Source: Variovorax sp. N23 (GTDB lineage: Bacteria; Pseudomonadota; Gammaproteobacteria; Burkholderiales; Burkholderiaceae_C). From it: a stretch of DNA of 64,000 bases. The notes beneath the pieces are model-generated. The model ran no database searches. It saw only the letters and a list, made by a program, of their open reading frames with translations, and was not told the origin of the DNA. The stretch covers positions 361,501 through 425,500 of the forward strand of contig NZ_JAOOPY010000002.1 of the NCBI RefSeq assembly GCF_025486315.1, written 5' to 3'. Below are positions 10,040 to 19,442 of this stretch, piece after piece (position 1 is the first letter of the stretch; each line of letters opens with the position of its first letter). A program made the position numbers and the translations under genes.

Positions 10040-11101
10040 ATGAAACGCCACCTCACCCTCATCGCCGTTGCAGTCACCACCCTGCTGGCAGCGCCCGCCC
10101 ATGCGCAGTCTTCCGTGACCCTCTCTGGGCTCGCCGATGCATTCGTCGGTTCAATGCGCATGGCGGGCGCGCCGGGTCGCGTCGACCAAGTGGGCAGCGG
10201 TGGGCTCACGACCTCGTGGTTCGGCATGCGCGGCGTCGAGGATCTGGGCGGCGGGCTGGCGGCCACCTTCGCGCTGACCTCGTTCATGCGCGTGGACACC
10301 GGCTCGGCGGGGCGCTTCGACGGCGACCCGTTCTATTCGCGCGACGCCAACGTGGGGCTGTCGGGTAGCCTGGGCTCGGTGCGCCTCGGCCGTGCCACCG
10401 CGCCCAATTTCCTGCCGACCATTTTGACCAACCCCTTCGGCGACTCCTTCACCTTCTCGCCGCTGGTGCTGCATGCGAACGTCAACACGTCCGCTTGGTC
10501 GTACCGCACCACGCCCGCGGACACGGGCTGGGGCAACCAGGTGCTCTACACGACGCCCAGCTTCGGCGGCCTGACGGCGACGCTGCAGTACCAGTTCGGC
10601 GAACAGCTCAATACGACGGGCAACGACAGCAAGAAGAATGTCGGCGTGAACCTGATCTATTCGAGCGGCCCCTGGTCGGCGGCGGCGTACTACGAGCGCG
10701 ACCAGGTGTCGAACCCGGGCAACTCGGCCCCGCTGACCACCGTGGTGGCCGGCGTGGCCGTGCCGGAAACCAAGAAGGACTGGATGGTCGGCGGTTCGTA
10801 CAACCCCGGCTTCGCCAAGTTCTTCGTCACCTACGGCGGCGCCAAGACCGAGGTCGCCGACTACGACGCGAAGACGACGTCGCTGGGCGTGTCGGTGCCC
10901 GTGGGCGCCGGCTCGATCCTGGCGGCCATTGCACGCACCAAGGTCGAGGGCGCCTACGACGGCAGCCGCACCACGGGCAGCGTGGGCTACGACTATTTCC
11001 TGTCGAGGCGCACCGACCTGTACGCCGTGCTCATGCAAGACCGGATCACGGACCGCAGCCATGGCAACAGCATCGGCCTGGGCATGCGCCACCGCTTCTG
11101 A
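10040..11101 (+). CDS. Gram-negative outer membrane porin
   Basis: A 353-residue protein with a signal peptide (cleavage after APAHA, about residue 22), then SSVTLSGLADAFVGS, the typical first beta-strand of the beta-proteobacterial trimeric porin family. Repeated amphipathic strands follow, with GSLGSVRLGRA near the expected constriction-loop region, and the protein ends in LGMRHRF with the terminal Phe needed for outer-membrane assembly. It lets small solutes diffuse across the outer membrane. ATG 10040 is chosen for the signal peptide; no convincing Shine-Dalgarno sequence is visible just upstream. Confidence 0.93.
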   Translation: MKRHLTLIAVAVTTLLAAPAHAQSSVTLSGLADAFVGSMRMAGAPGRVDQVGSGGLTTSWFGMRGVEDLGGGLAATFALTSFMRVDTGSAGRFDGDPFYSRDANVGLSGSLGSVRLGRATAPNFLPTILTNPFGDSFTFSPLVLHANVNTSAWSYRTTPADTGWGNQVLYTTPSFGGLTATLQYQFGEQLNTTGNDSKKNVGVNLIYSSGPWSAAAYYERDQVSNPGNSAPLTTVVAGVAVPETKKDWMVGGSYNPGFAKFFVTYGGAKTEVADYDAKTTSLGVSVPVGAGSILAAIARTKVEGAYDGSRTTGSVGYDYFLSRRTDLYAVLMQDRITDRSHGNSIGLGMRHRF

Positions 11102-11139
11102 TCGTCGCCCGATCCCGCTGGCCCCGGTCGGCGGGAAAC

Positions 11140-11169
11140 TTGCCCGGAGCCCGCCTTTCGTCATAGAAT
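11140..11169 (+). promoter_or_regulatory. probable promoter of rplM-rpsI
   Basis: TTGCCC at 11140-11145 and TAGAAT at 11164-11169 are separated by 18 bp, a good sigma-70 pair, about 160 bp before rplM. The leader that follows contains a small hairpin, CCAAC (11293-11297) with GTTGG (11302-11306), shortly before the start codon. In E. coli this operon is autoregulated through its leader by L13, so the hairpin may be regulatory; that part is inference. Confidence 0.6.
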
Positions 11170-11329
11170 CTTCGGCTTCGCAGCGTTTTGGCAGCCCCGC
11201 GGCGAAGTGTGCGAGCCGGCTCCGGCACGCGATCCCCCACCTAAGAGATTCCCACCAGAGGAAAACCGACCGTGGAAAAGGGCACAGCCACACCAACTCC
11301 GGTTGGGCAAACCAAGTCGAAAGATACTC

Positions 11330-11797
11330 ATGAAAACGTTCAGCGCAAAACCCGCTGACGTGACGCACGAGTGGTTTGTGATTGACGCGACCGACAAGGT
11401 CCTCGGACGAGTAGCCAGCGAAGTTGCTCTCCGTTTGCGCGGCAAACACAAGGCCATTTACACGCCTCACGTCGATACCGGTGACTTCATCGTCATCATC
11501 AACGCAGCCCAGCTGCGCGTCACCGGCGCCAAGTCGATCGACAAGGTGTACTACCGTCACTCGGGTTACCCGGGCGGCATCAGTGCCACCAACTTCCGCG
11601 ACATGCAGAACAAGTTCCCGGGCCGCGCCCTGGAAAAGGCCGTCAAGGGCATGCTGCCCAAGGGTCCGCTTGGCTACGCCATGATCAAGAAGCTCAAGGT
11701 GTACGGCGGCGCGGAACATCCGCACACTGCACAACAGCCCAAGGTTCTGGAAATCGCAGGCTTGTCCACCAACGCCCAACGTGAGGCCGCCAAATGA
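11330..11797 (+). CDS. rplM: 50S ribosomal protein L13
   Basis: [20 protein letters not shown] followed by [30 protein letters not shown] and [10 protein letters not shown] is unmistakable L13, an early-assembly protein of the large subunit that binds 23S rRNA. It is 155 residues, about a dozen longer than the E. coli protein because of the C-terminal tail after KVYGG. ATG 11330 gives the conserved start. Its stop overlaps the rpsI start as ATGA, the standard two-gene operon. Confidence 0.98.
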   Translation: MKTFSAKPADVTHEWFVIDATDKVLGRVASEVALRLRGKHKAIYTPHVDTGDFIVIINAAQLRVTGAKSIDKVYYRHSGYPGGISATNFRDMQNKFPGRALEKAVKGMLPKGPLGYAMIKKLKVYGGAEHPHTAQQPKVLEIAGLSTNAQREAAK

Positions 11798-12186
11798 TCG
11801 GTGAATGGAACAATGGAACCGGTCGTCGCAAATCCAGCGTCGCCCGTGTGTTCATGAAAAAGGGCACCGGCAAGATCACGGTCAACGGCAAGGACATCCA
11901 GGCCTATTTCGGCCGTGAGACGTCCATCATGATCGCCAAGCAGCCGCTGTTCTTGACGAACAACGTCGAAGCTTTCGACATCATGATCAACGTGGCCGGT
12001 GGCGGCGAATCGGGTCAGGCCGGCGCGGCGCGCCATGGCATCACCCGCGCCCTGATCGACTACGACGCGACGCTCAAGCCGGTGCTCAGCCAGGCTGGCT
12101 TCGTGACGCGCGATGCGCGTGAAGTCGAGCGGAAGAAGGTCGGTCTGCACTCCGCCCGTCGACGCAAGCAATTCTCCAAGCGCTGA
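11794..12186 (+). CDS. rpsI: 30S ribosomal protein S9
   Basis: A 130-residue protein with [19 protein letters not shown] near the N-terminus, the [19 protein letters not shown] core and the basic C-terminal [10 protein letters not shown] tail whose last Arg reaches the P-site tRNA. It overlaps rplM by 4 bp and is followed by a gap and an intrinsic terminator at 12,311. No anomalies. Confidence 0.98.
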   Translation: MIGEWNNGTGRRKSSVARVFMKKGTGKITVNGKDIQAYFGRETSIMIAKQPLFLTNNVEAFDIMINVAGGGESGQAGAARHGITRALIDYDATLKPVLSQAGFVTRDAREVERKKVGLHSARRRKQFSKR

Positions 12187-12310
12187 TCTTCGCTGCTACG
12201 CCACTGCATGGCGGCGTTGCAAATCCTCGCCGGACGGGAGTCCGGCTCCGGTTTGCGCCTTGCCCTGCAGCGGCTCGCGACGCGAATATCCGCACTTCGG
12301 GCATTGCCGA

Positions 12311-12336
12311 AAGCCGCCCTCCGGGGCGGCTTTTTA
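12311..12336 (+). terminator. Rho-independent terminator after rpsI
   Basis: AAGCCGCCCT (12311-12320) pairs with GGGGCGGCTT (12323-12332) and is followed by a T run. It closes the rplM-rpsI transcript before erpA. The 12187-12310 stretch before it contains no gene I can support. Confidence 0.85.
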
Positions 12337-12398
12337 CTTGTTGAAGTAGCATCCTCGTCATTGGCCGCATGTTCGGCCCACCCCCACAGGAGTAAGCC

Positions 12399-12770
12399 AT
12401 GAGCGCTGTTGCCGAAACCATCCAGACCCCGACCCAGATGCCCGAGCCGATCGTCTTCACCGACAGCGCGGCCGCCAAGGTGGCGGACCTGATCGCCGAA
12501 GAAGGCAACCCCGAGCTCAAGCTGCGGGTGTTCGTGCAGGGGGGCGGCTGCTCCGGCTTCCAGTACGGCTTCACCTTCGACGAGATCACCAATGAAGACG
12601 ACACGACCATGACCAAGAACGGCGTGTCGCTGCTGATCGATGCGATGAGCTACCAGTACCTGGTCGGTGCCGAGATCGACTACAAGGAAGACCTGCAGGG
12701 CGCCCAGTTCGTGATCAAGAACCCGAACGCCACCAGCACCTGCGGCTGCGGCTCGAGCTTCTCGGCCTGA
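12399..12770 (+). CDS. erpA: iron-sulfur cluster insertion protein ErpA
   Basis: A 123-residue A-type carrier that hands Fe-S clusters to apo-enzymes. The three family cysteines are visible in [11 protein letters not shown] and the C-terminal TCGCGSSF. It starts at ATG 12399 after AGGAG about 8 bp upstream. Terminators lie on both sides, so it seems to be a single-gene unit. IscA is the alternative, but the N-terminal extension and the rpsI-erpA neighbourhood in beta-proteobacteria favour ErpA. Confidence 0.94.
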   Translation: MSAVAETIQTPTQMPEPIVFTDSAAAKVADLIAEEGNPELKLRVFVQGGGCSGFQYGFTFDEITNEDDTTMTKNGVSLLIDAMSYQYLVGAEIDYKEDLQGAQFVIKNPNATSTCGCGSSFSA

Positions 12771-12802
12771 TGCCTGGATGCTGCTGACCCAGCGTCCCCG
12801 CC

Positions 12803-12826
12803 AAGCCGCCTTCGGGCGGCTTTTTG
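12803..12826 (+). terminator. Rho-independent terminator after erpA
   Basis: AAGCCGCC (12803-12810), loop TTCG, GGCGGC (12815-12820) and then TTTTTG. A GC-rich stem with a stable tetraloop and a T run just after erpA. Confidence 0.88.
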
Positions 12827-12860
12827 CTGCCCGTCGCTCTTCCCATCTTCCCGTTCTCCC

Positions 12861-14294
12861 ATGACGCCAGAGGCCATCACCTCCGCTGCCCCCGTCCGCA
12901 AAAGCCTTCTCTGGCTCGTCGCCGTCGGCTTCTTCATGCAGACGCTCGACGCGACCATCATCAACACGGCGCTGCCGGCCATGGCCGCCAGCCTGGGCGA
13001 AAGCCCGCTGCGCATGCAGTCGGTGGTGGTGGCCTATTCGCTGACCATGGCGATGCTGATTCCCGCGTCCGGCTGGATCGCCGACCGCTTCGGCACGCGG
13101 CGCATCTTCTTCTCGGCCATCGTGCTGTTCGTCCTCGGTTCGATCGCCTGCGCGCTGTCGCAGGGCCTCGGCCAGCTCGTGACCGCCCGGGTGGTGCAGG
13201 GGCTCGGCGGCGCGCTGCTGCTGCCCGTGGGACGCCTGGCGTTGCTGCGCACGGTGCCCCGCGCGGAATTCCTGCAGGCCATGAGTTTCGTCGCCATCCC
13301 CGGGCTGATCGGCCCGCTGCTCGGCCCCACGCTCGGTGGCTGGCTGGTGCAGTACGCGTCGTGGCACTGGATCTTCCTGATCAACGTGCCCGTCGGCCTG
13401 CTGGGCTGTATCGCGACGCTGCGCTTCATGCCCGACCTTCGCGGCGCGGTGCTGCGGCGCTTCGATGCCACCGGCTACGCCATGCTGGCCTTCGGCATGG
13501 TGGCGATCTCGCTGGCGCTGGACGGCGTGGCCGAATTGGGGCTGCGCCAGGTCAGCGTGTTCGTGCTGCTGGTGTTCGGCTTCGCCAGTTTGACGGCTTA
13601 CTGGCTGCAGGCGGCGCGCAAACCAGAGCCGCTGTTCTCCCCGGTGCTCTTCAAGGTGCCCACCCTCGGCATCGGCCTGCTCGGCAATCTCTTTTCGCGC
13701 CTGGGCAGCGGCTGCATGCCGTTCCTCGTGCCGCTGCTGCTGCAGGTGTCGATGGGCTATTCGCCGCTGCGCGCGGGCCTGATGATGCTGCCCATCGCCA
13801 TGGCGGGCATGGCCATGAAGCGCTTCACCACGCCGCTCATCACGCACCTGGGCTACCGCCGGGTGTTGGTCGCTAACACCGCGCTGGTCGGCCTGACGAT
13901 GGGCAGCTTCGCGCTGACGTCGCCGGGGCAGCCGGTGGCGCTGCACATCGTGCAGCTGCTGTGCTTCGGCGCGGTGAACTCGCTGCAGTTCACCGCGATG
14001 AACACTGTCACGCTGCGCGACCTCGACGGCAGCATGGCCAGCAGCGGCAACAGCCTGCTGTCGATGGTCCAGATGCTGGCGATGAGCCTGGGCGTGGCGG
14101 CTGCCAGCTCGGTCCTGGGCGGCTATTCGGGCATCTTCGGGAGTGCCGCGCCCATCGATACCCTGCACGCCTTCCAGGCCACGTTCGCGACCATGGGGCT
14201 GATCACGCTCGCCTCGGCGCTGATCTTCTGGCACCTGCCGCCCGAGGCGCGTGCCGTGCAGCCCGCGCAGCCCGAGGTGTCGGGGCACGGCTGA
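12861..14294 (+). CDS. MFS multidrug exporter (DHA2/EmrB-QacA type)
   Basis: A 477-residue, strongly hydrophobic protein. DATIINTALPAMAASLGES near residue 30 is the DHA2 family motif D1, and GWIADRFGTRRIFF is the MFS motif A. Multiple helices run to about residue 465. Members export drugs or metabolites by proton antiport across the inner membrane. Length and motifs resemble MdtD-like single-component members, as no membrane-fusion partner gene is adjacent. The substrate is unknown. Confidence 0.88.
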   Translation: MTPEAITSAAPVRKSLLWLVAVGFFMQTLDATIINTALPAMAASLGESPLRMQSVVVAYSLTMAMLIPASGWIADRFGTRRIFFSAIVLFVLGSIACALSQGLGQLVTARVVQGLGGALLLPVGRLALLRTVPRAEFLQAMSFVAIPGLIGPLLGPTLGGWLVQYASWHWIFLINVPVGLLGCIATLRFMPDLRGAVLRRFDATGYAMLAFGMVAISLALDGVAELGLRQVSVFVLLVFGFASLTAYWLQAARKPEPLFSPVLFKVPTLGIGLLGNLFSRLGSGCMPFLVPLLLQVSMGYSPLRAGLMMLPIAMAGMAMKRFTTPLITHLGYRRVLVANTALVGLTMGSFALTSPGQPVALHIVQLLCFGAVNSLQFTAMNTVTLRDLDGSMASSGNSLLSMVQMLAMSLGVAAASSVLGGYSGIFGSAAPIDTLHAFQATFATMGLITLASALIFWHLPPEARAVQPAQPEVSGHG

Positions 14295-14309
14295 AGGCGT
14301 CGACGGGCG

Positions 14310-15419
14310 TCAGGCGGGGTAGATGGCCCCGAGCACCCGTGCGCCGCGCGCGCCGGTCACGCTGGCCAGGTTGCCGGGCTCGCGCCGCACGGTGGCCCGC
14401 GCCAGCCAGGCGAAGGCGGCGGCCTCGACCTGCTGCGGCGGCAGGCCGCGTTCGGCGGAGGAACACACCGTCAGCTTGGGCAGCAGGGCGGCCAGGCGCG
14501 CCATGAGGTGGTCGTTGAGCGCACCACCGCCACAGACGATCAGCGTGGTCGCGTCGCCGGCGTACAGGCGCACGTCGTGCGCGCAGGCCGAGGCGGTGAG
14601 TTCGGTGAGCGTGGCCTGCACGTCGACCGGGGCGAGCGGGGCATCGCCGAGCATGGCGTCGAGCCAGGCCGGGCGGAACAGATCGCGGCCGGTGCTCTTG
14701 GGCGGTGGCTGCGCGAAGAAGGGTTCGGCGCGCATCCGCGCCAGCAACAGCGGGTCGACGCGGCCGCTGGCCGCCCAGCGGCCGCGGTCGTCGAAGGGCT
14801 GGCCGGTGTGCAGGTGGCACCAATGGTCCATCAGCGCGTTGCCGGGGCCGCAGTCGAAGCCGAGCACGGTGCCGCCCTCGGCGGGCAGCACGCTGAGGTT
14901 CGAGATGCCTCCGATATTGAGGACGGCGAGGGTCTCGTGCGCCTGGCCGAACACCGCGTGGTGAAAGGCGGGCACCAGCGGCGCCCCCTGGCCGCCGGCG
15001 GCCACGTCACGGCTGCGGAAGTCCGCCACCACGTCGATGCCGCACAGTTCGGCGAGCAGGGCGGGGGTATTGAGCTGCAGCGTGTAGCCGACGCCGTCGA
15101 CCGCGCCGGGCTGGTGGCGGACGGTCTGGCCGTGGGCGCCGATCGCCACGATGTCGGCGGGCGCCAGCGCGGTGTCGTTCAGCAATTGGCGAACAACCCC
15201 GGTGTAGATGCGCACCAGGCCATTGGCCGCCAGGGCGGCGCGGTGCAGCTCGTTGTCGCTGGGCGTGTTCAGCGCGAGCAGCTCGGCGCGCAGATCATCG
15301 GGGAAGGGGGCGCTGGCGTGCGCCAGGACCGCGATGCGGCCCCCGTCGAGGTCCGCGAGAACCCCGTCGACCCCGTCGAGCGATGTGCCCGACATCAGGC
15401 CGATGAAGCGTTCAGCCAT
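14310..15419 (-). CDS. anmK: anhydro-N-acetylmuramic acid kinase
   Basis: A 369-residue cytosolic enzyme that hydrolyses and phosphorylates 1,6-anhydroMurNAc during peptidoglycan recycling. The ATP-binding loop MSGTSLDGVDGVLADLDGG opens it; IGAHGQTVRHQP, NIGGISNLSVLP and FDCGPGNALMDHW are family motifs, and VCGGGALNDHLM is near the C-terminus. It lies 43 bp downstream of an M23 peptidase on the same strand, so the two are probably cotranscribed wall-metabolism genes. Confidence 0.96.
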   Translation of the reverse strand: MAERFIGLMSGTSLDGVDGVLADLDGGRIAVLAHASAPFPDDLRAELLALNTPSDNELHRAALAANGLVRIYTGVVRQLLNDTALAPADIVAIGAHGQTVRHQPGAVDGVGYTLQLNTPALLAELCGIDVVADFRSRDVAAGGQGAPLVPAFHHAVFGQAHETLAVLNIGGISNLSVLPAEGGTVLGFDCGPGNALMDHWCHLHTGQPFDDRGRWAASGRVDPLLLARMRAEPFFAQPPPKSTGRDLFRPAWLDAMLGDAPLAPVDVQATLTELTASACAHDVRLYAGDATTLIVCGGGALNDHLMARLAALLPKLTVCSSAERGLPPQQVEAAAFAWLARATVRREPGNLASVTGARGARVLGAIYPA

Positions 15420-15462
15420 GATCGCTCAGCCGTGCGCCGGGCCCGGTCGCTGAAGGTGGGTC

Positions 15463-16818
15463 TCAGTCGGCGCTTGCCTGGACCACCGAGAAGGCGGCCG
15501 CCAGCTCGCGGCGCGTGGACATCGCCTGGCGGTCGAACAACGGCCGCGCCGATGCGCTGATCGGCGTGCCGCCGTCCTGCTGCGCGATGTTGGCCGGGTT
15601 GGTGTACTCGCCGTTCACGCGGAACTCGAAGTGCAGATGCGGGCCCGTGGCCCAGCCGGTGGCACCGACCGCGCCGATGAACTGGCTCTGGCTCACCGCC
15701 TGGCCCACCTTCACGTCGATGCGGCTGAGGTGCGCATAGACGGTTTCCTGGTGGTTGCGGTGCTTCACGATGATGATGTTGCCGTAGCCGTTCTGCTGGC
15801 CGGCGAACTCCACCACGCCGTCGCCCACCGCCCGCACCGCCGTGCCGGTAGGCGCCGCGAAATCGATGCCGTTGTGCTGGCGCCAGGTGTTCTGGATGGG
15901 GTGCATCCGCATCGCGAAACCGCTCGAGATGCGCGAGAACTCGACCGGCGACGACAGGTAGGCGCGCAGCAGGCTGTCGCCGTTCGGGCGGTAGTAGCCG
16001 CCCTTTTTGCCCGGTTCCTGGAACCACATCGCCTGGTAGACCGTGCCGTTGCTCTCGAACTCGGCCGACAGCACCCGACCGCTGCGCAGCGACTGGCCGT
16101 CGGCCTCGAAGGTTTCGTAGACGACGGCGAAGCGGTCGCCCTTGCGCAGCGCGCGGAAGTCCACGTTGGCGGAGAAGATGTCGGCCAGCTGGCTGGCGAC
16201 CGCATCGGGGATGCGGGCCTCGTCGGTGGCGGCGAAGAGGGAGCTGCGGACGACGCCGCTGGCGAGCCGGCTTGCGGCAGTGAGCCGGTCGGCCTCGGTG
16301 CGGACCGTGAAGCCGTTGCCAGCGCTGTTGCGGGCGATCACCAGGCGCTTGAAGTCGCCATCGCCGTCGGGGATCCAGCGTGCGCTCAGACGCTGCAGCG
16401 TGTTGTCGCGGCCGGCCTCGGCCGTCACCGTGCGGCCGGTGCGGTTGAACAGCGCGCCGCGGGCCTCGGCATTGCCGCGCACGAAGGCGGCAGCGGCCGG
16501 ATCGGCGATGCCCAGGCGCTTGAGCAGGGCGTCGATGGTGTCGCTGGCCCGGGTCAGTTCCGTGCGGAAGAGCGTGAAGTCATGCGTGTCGAGCGCGTCC
16601 ACCTGTTCGGCATAGGCCAGAGGGTGGACGGCTTCGAGCACCTGCCGGACCGGCAGATCGGCCACGTCCGGGCCGAGCGATGCCACGGCGAAGGCGCCCC
16701 CGCCCGCGCACAGCAACAGCGCGCCGATGGCGCCGCTGATCTGCTTCGGATAGGTGCGGAATGTGTGTGCCACACGGGAAGCCAGCAGCTCCTCGGCAGC
16801 GAGAATGGCGTTGATCAA
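15463..16818 (-). CDS. M23 family metallopeptidase (peptidoglycan DD-endopeptidase type)
   Basis: A 451-residue protein with an N-terminal membrane anchor (SGAIGALLLCAGGGAFAVASL, about residues 28-48), a middle regulatory region, and a C-terminal LytM domain. The Zn ligands lie in HNGIDFAAPTGT (His, Asp) and GPHLHFEFRVNG (HxH). Such proteins cut peptidoglycan cross-links in the periplasm. Length and layout resemble MepM/Csd3-type enzymes. It is divergent from tyrS with about 160 bp between the starts, which must contain both promoters. Confidence 0.9.
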   Translation of the reverse strand: MINAILAAEELLASRVAHTFRTYPKQISGAIGALLLCAGGGAFAVASLGPDVADLPVRQVLEAVHPLAYAEQVDALDTHDFTLFRTELTRASDTIDALLKRLGIADPAAAAFVRGNAEARGALFNRTGRTVTAEAGRDNTLQRLSARWIPDGDGDFKRLVIARNSAGNGFTVRTEADRLTAASRLASGVVRSSLFAATDEARIPDAVASQLADIFSANVDFRALRKGDRFAVVYETFEADGQSLRSGRVLSAEFESNGTVYQAMWFQEPGKKGGYYRPNGDSLLRAYLSSPVEFSRISSGFAMRMHPIQNTWRQHNGIDFAAPTGTAVRAVGDGVVEFAGQQNGYGNIIIVKHRNHQETVYAHLSRIDVKVGQAVSQSQFIGAVGATGWATGPHLHFEFRVNGEYTNPANIAQQDGGTPISASARPLFDRQAMSTRRELAAAFSVVQASAD

Positions 16819-16976
16819 CGTCGTAAAGCCCTGTATCGGTTCGGCGGGTCCTCAGCACTGGGCTCGCACGGCGAGGCTGTAGGACGGAGCGGAAGAAAGC
16901 GCCGCTTAGAATCCGACGCTTGGAAAGTCGGGCTGAGTATAGCTTCGGCCATACGCAAAACTGCCAAAAATTCCCA

Positions 16977-18209
16977 ATGAAGCCCGAGTTTGTTACAAGC
17001 CAAAGTCTTTCCGATGATGTAGGACGTGCGCTCGAAATCTCCCTGCGAGGGGCTGACGAGCTGCTCCCCCAGGAGGAGTGGGTGCGCAAGCTGCAGCGCG
17101 CCGAGGCGAGCGGCACCCCGCTGCGCATCAAGCTGGGGCTCGATCCGACGGCTCCGGACATCCACATCGGTCATACGGTGGTCTTGAACAAGCTGCGTCA
17201 GTTGCAGGATCTGGGCCACACCGTCATTTTCCTGATCGGCGATTTCACCAGCACCATCGGCGACCCGTCGGGCCGCAACACCACCCGGCCGCCGCTGACC
17301 CGCGAGCAGATCGAGGCCAACGCCCAGACCTACTACCGCCAGGCCAGCCTGGTGCTCGACCCGGCGCGCACCGAGATTCGCTACAACTCCGAGTGGAGCG
17401 ACCCGCTGGGTGCGCGCGGGATGATCCAGCTGGCCGCGAAGTACACCGTGGCGCGGATGATGGAGCGCGACGACTTCAGCAAGCGTTTCAAGGCGGGCCA
17501 GTCGATTTCGGTGCATGAGTTCCTCTATCCGCTGATGCAGGGCTACGACTCGGTGGCGCTCAGATCGGACCTGGAGCTCGGTGGTACGGATCAGAAGTTC
17601 AACCTCCTGGTCGGGCGGCATCTTCAGCAGGAATACGGTCAGGAGCCGCAGTGCATACTCACTATGCCGCTGCTCGAAGGCCTGGATGGCGTCGAGAAGA
17701 TGTCCAAGAGCAAGGGCAACTACATCGGCGTGACCGAAGAGCCGAACACCATGTTCGCCAAGGTGCTGTCGATTTCCGACGAGCTGATGTGGCGCTGGTA
17801 CACGCTGCTGAGCTTCCGGTCCATCGCCGAGATCGCCGCGCTGAAGGCCGAGATCGCCGGTGGCCGCAACCCCAAGGACGCCAAGGTCGCGCTCGCGAAG
17901 GAAATCACCGCGCGTTTCCACAGTGCTGCGGCCGCCGAAGCCGCCGAGCAGGACTTCGCGAACCGCAGCAAGGGCGGTGTGCCCGACGAGATTCCGGAAG
18001 TGGCGCTGGCCGGCGCCCCGCTGGGCATCGCACAACTGCTCAAGCAGGCCGGCCTGGCGCCATCGACCTCGGAAGGCAACCGGCTGATCGACGGCGGGGG
18101 GGTGCGCATCGACTCGGCCGTCGTGAGCGACAAGGGCCTCAAGCTGCCGGCCGGCAGCTATGTGGTGCAGGTGGGCAAGCGCAAGTTCGCCCGGGTACAG
18201 CTGAGCTGA
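16977..18209 (+). CDS. tyrS: tyrosyl-tRNA synthetase
   Basis: A 410-residue class Ic synthetase. HIGH-like [16 protein letters not shown] and the [12 protein letters not shown] (KMSKS) loop are both intact, and a C-terminal S4 RNA-binding domain ([20 protein letters not shown]) finishes it. This is the TyrZ-like variant (HIGH with shorter insert, S4 tail). ATG 16977 is chosen over an in-frame upstream ATG because sequence similarity starts about residue 10; no clear Shine-Dalgarno sequence is present. Confidence 0.95.
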   Translation: MKPEFVTSQSLSDDVGRALEISLRGADELLPQEEWVRKLQRAEASGTPLRIKLGLDPTAPDIHIGHTVVLNKLRQLQDLGHTVIFLIGDFTSTIGDPSGRNTTRPPLTREQIEANAQTYYRQASLVLDPARTEIRYNSEWSDPLGARGMIQLAAKYTVARMMERDDFSKRFKAGQSISVHEFLYPLMQGYDSVALRSDLELGGTDQKFNLLVGRHLQQEYGQEPQCILTMPLLEGLDGVEKMSKSKGNYIGVTEEPNTMFAKVLSISDELMWRWYTLLSFRSIAEIAALKAEIAGGRNPKDAKVALAKEITARFHSAAAAEAAEQDFANRSKGGVPDEIPEVALAGAPLGIAQLLKQAGLAPSTSEGNRLIDGGGVRIDSAVVSDKGLKLPAGSYVVQVGKRKFARVQLS

Positions 18210-18244
18210 GCGCCCGCAGTGGCGCGGGCCAGGGCGCGCTCAGC
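18205..18244. terminator. hairpin between convergent tyrS and OmpA-like gene
   Basis: GCTGAGCGC (18205-18213) and GCGCTCAGC (18236-18244) are a perfect 9-bp inverted repeat with further GC pairing inside. It covers both stop codons. There is no T run, so termination in either direction is only inferred. Confidence 0.45.
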
Positions 18245-18848
18245 GCACTTCGATCGTGACGCGGCGGTTCCCCGGTTCCTCGACATCCTCGGCGGTCGGG
18301 ATGACCGGGTTGCGCTGGCCTCGGCCGACCGCCTGGATGCGATAGGCGGGAAAACCGCGGTCGGCGAACATCTGGCGCACTTCCTGGGCGCGGCGGCGCG
18401 ACAAGTCGTCGTTGCGTCCCGGCGTGCCCGTCGTGTCGGTATGGCCGGTCACCACGATTTCCCCGCCATTGCGGGCGGCTGCGGCAGCCAGCGCTTCGTT
18501 GAAGGTGCGCTGGGACTCGGGCGTCAGTGCCGTTTCGCCGGCATTGAAGTAGATCGTGTAGCGCTGCGGGCGGGGTGGCATCAGCTCGAACAGGCTGCGG
18601 TTCTCGGCCTCGATGCGCGCCGGATCGGCCTGGTCGACCACCGGAGCGCCAGCGCTTCCCTGGCGGGCGGTGGCCCGCTCGTAAGGCTTCTTCAGCACTT
18701 CTTCGCCGCCGGTGGCATTGGCGCGGACCACCACGGCCGATGGCCGGCCATCGGCCTGCGGCAACAGCACCACGCGGGTGGAGGTCGACGAACAGGCCGC
18801 GATCAGGACGCTGGCCGAAACAATGGCAGCAAGACGACGAAAGGTCAC
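18240..18848 (-). CDS. OmpA-family peptidoglycan-binding lipoprotein
   Basis: A 202-residue protein with a lipobox (SVLIAACSS, Cys about residue 19) and a C-terminal OmpA-like domain: YTIYFNAGETALTPESQ, VTGHTDTTGTPGRNDDLSRRRA and GRGQRNPVIPT. The Asp and Arg that grip diaminopimelate are kept in the HTD and SRRRA parts. It would be an outer-membrane lipoprotein anchored to the cell wall. Its ATG overlaps the stop of the FecR-domain gene (ATGA), so the two form a unit. Confidence 0.9.
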   Translation of the reverse strand: MTFRRLAAIVSASVLIAACSSTSTRVVLLPQADGRPSAVVVRANATGGEEVLKKPYERATARQGSAGAPVVDQADPARIEAENRSLFELMPPRPQRYTIYFNAGETALTPESQRTFNEALAAAAARNGGEIVVTGHTDTTGTPGRNDDLSRRRAQEVRQMFADRGFPAYRIQAVGRGQRNPVIPTAEDVEEPGNRRVTIEVR

Positions 18849-19315
18849 GGTTGTGCGTCGGCCTGCACGATGAAATCGGTGCCGCGGATCCCGATGGTGG
18901 CGGTCTGGGTCTCGACGCGCACGGCGTCCGGCTGCTTCTTGCCGATCAGCCCGGTGACCATGCGCATCGAGCCGCGCAGCAGGGACACCAGCAGGCCGCC
19001 GTCCTGGGTCGTGGCGTCGAAATGGAATTCCTTCACATCGAGCCGCGACGAGGGGCCGACCACCATCGTCGTGCCATCACGCAGCACGATGCTGGCGGCG
19101 GCGTCCGCGCCGGTCAGGATGCGATCGATGGGCATCAGCACGTCGCCGGGCGAGGCGGGGCGCTGCGTTCCGGAGGCGCTGAGCAACTGCACGTCGCCGC
19201 GCACCGACTTGATGGTGCCGGCCTGCAGTTCGGGCGGTGTTGCGGTCGTCTGCGCGAACGCGCCGCCGCTGGCCAGGGCAAGGGCGCACAGCAGGGTCGG
19301 GGTCCGAAGGTTCAT
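18845..19315 (-). CDS. FecR-domain periplasmic protein
   Basis: A 156-residue exported protein: signal peptide MNLRTPTLLCALALASGGAFA, then a FecR-type beta-rich domain (AGTIKSVRGDVQLLSASG, GDVLMPIDRILTGADAAASI, GTTMVVGPSSRLDVKEF) ending in TATIGIRGTDFIVQ. The start at 19315 has AGGAG upstream, while a longer in-frame start lacks a signal peptide. Stand-alone FecR-domain proteins of this size often sit next to OmpA-like lipoproteins. There is no sigma factor nearby, so classical iron-citrate signalling is unlikely. The role is unknown. Confidence 0.82.
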   Translation of the reverse strand: MNLRTPTLLCALALASGGAFAQTTATPPELQAGTIKSVRGDVQLLSASGTQRPASPGDVLMPIDRILTGADAAASIVLRDGTTMVVGPSSRLDVKEFHFDATTQDGGLLVSLLRGSMRMVTGLIGKKQPDAVRVETQTATIGIRGTDFIVQADAQP

Positions 19316-19442
19316 GGTCGCTCCTGGAGGTCTGTCGCAACGAGGCGAGGCCCAGCATGGTAAGCGACCGCATCGCCGCGCCACGCAGGTCGCGATAATT
19401 CAGCGCCCTTGTGGGGTCTAGTTCCGCGCTCCCGTCCTTTCA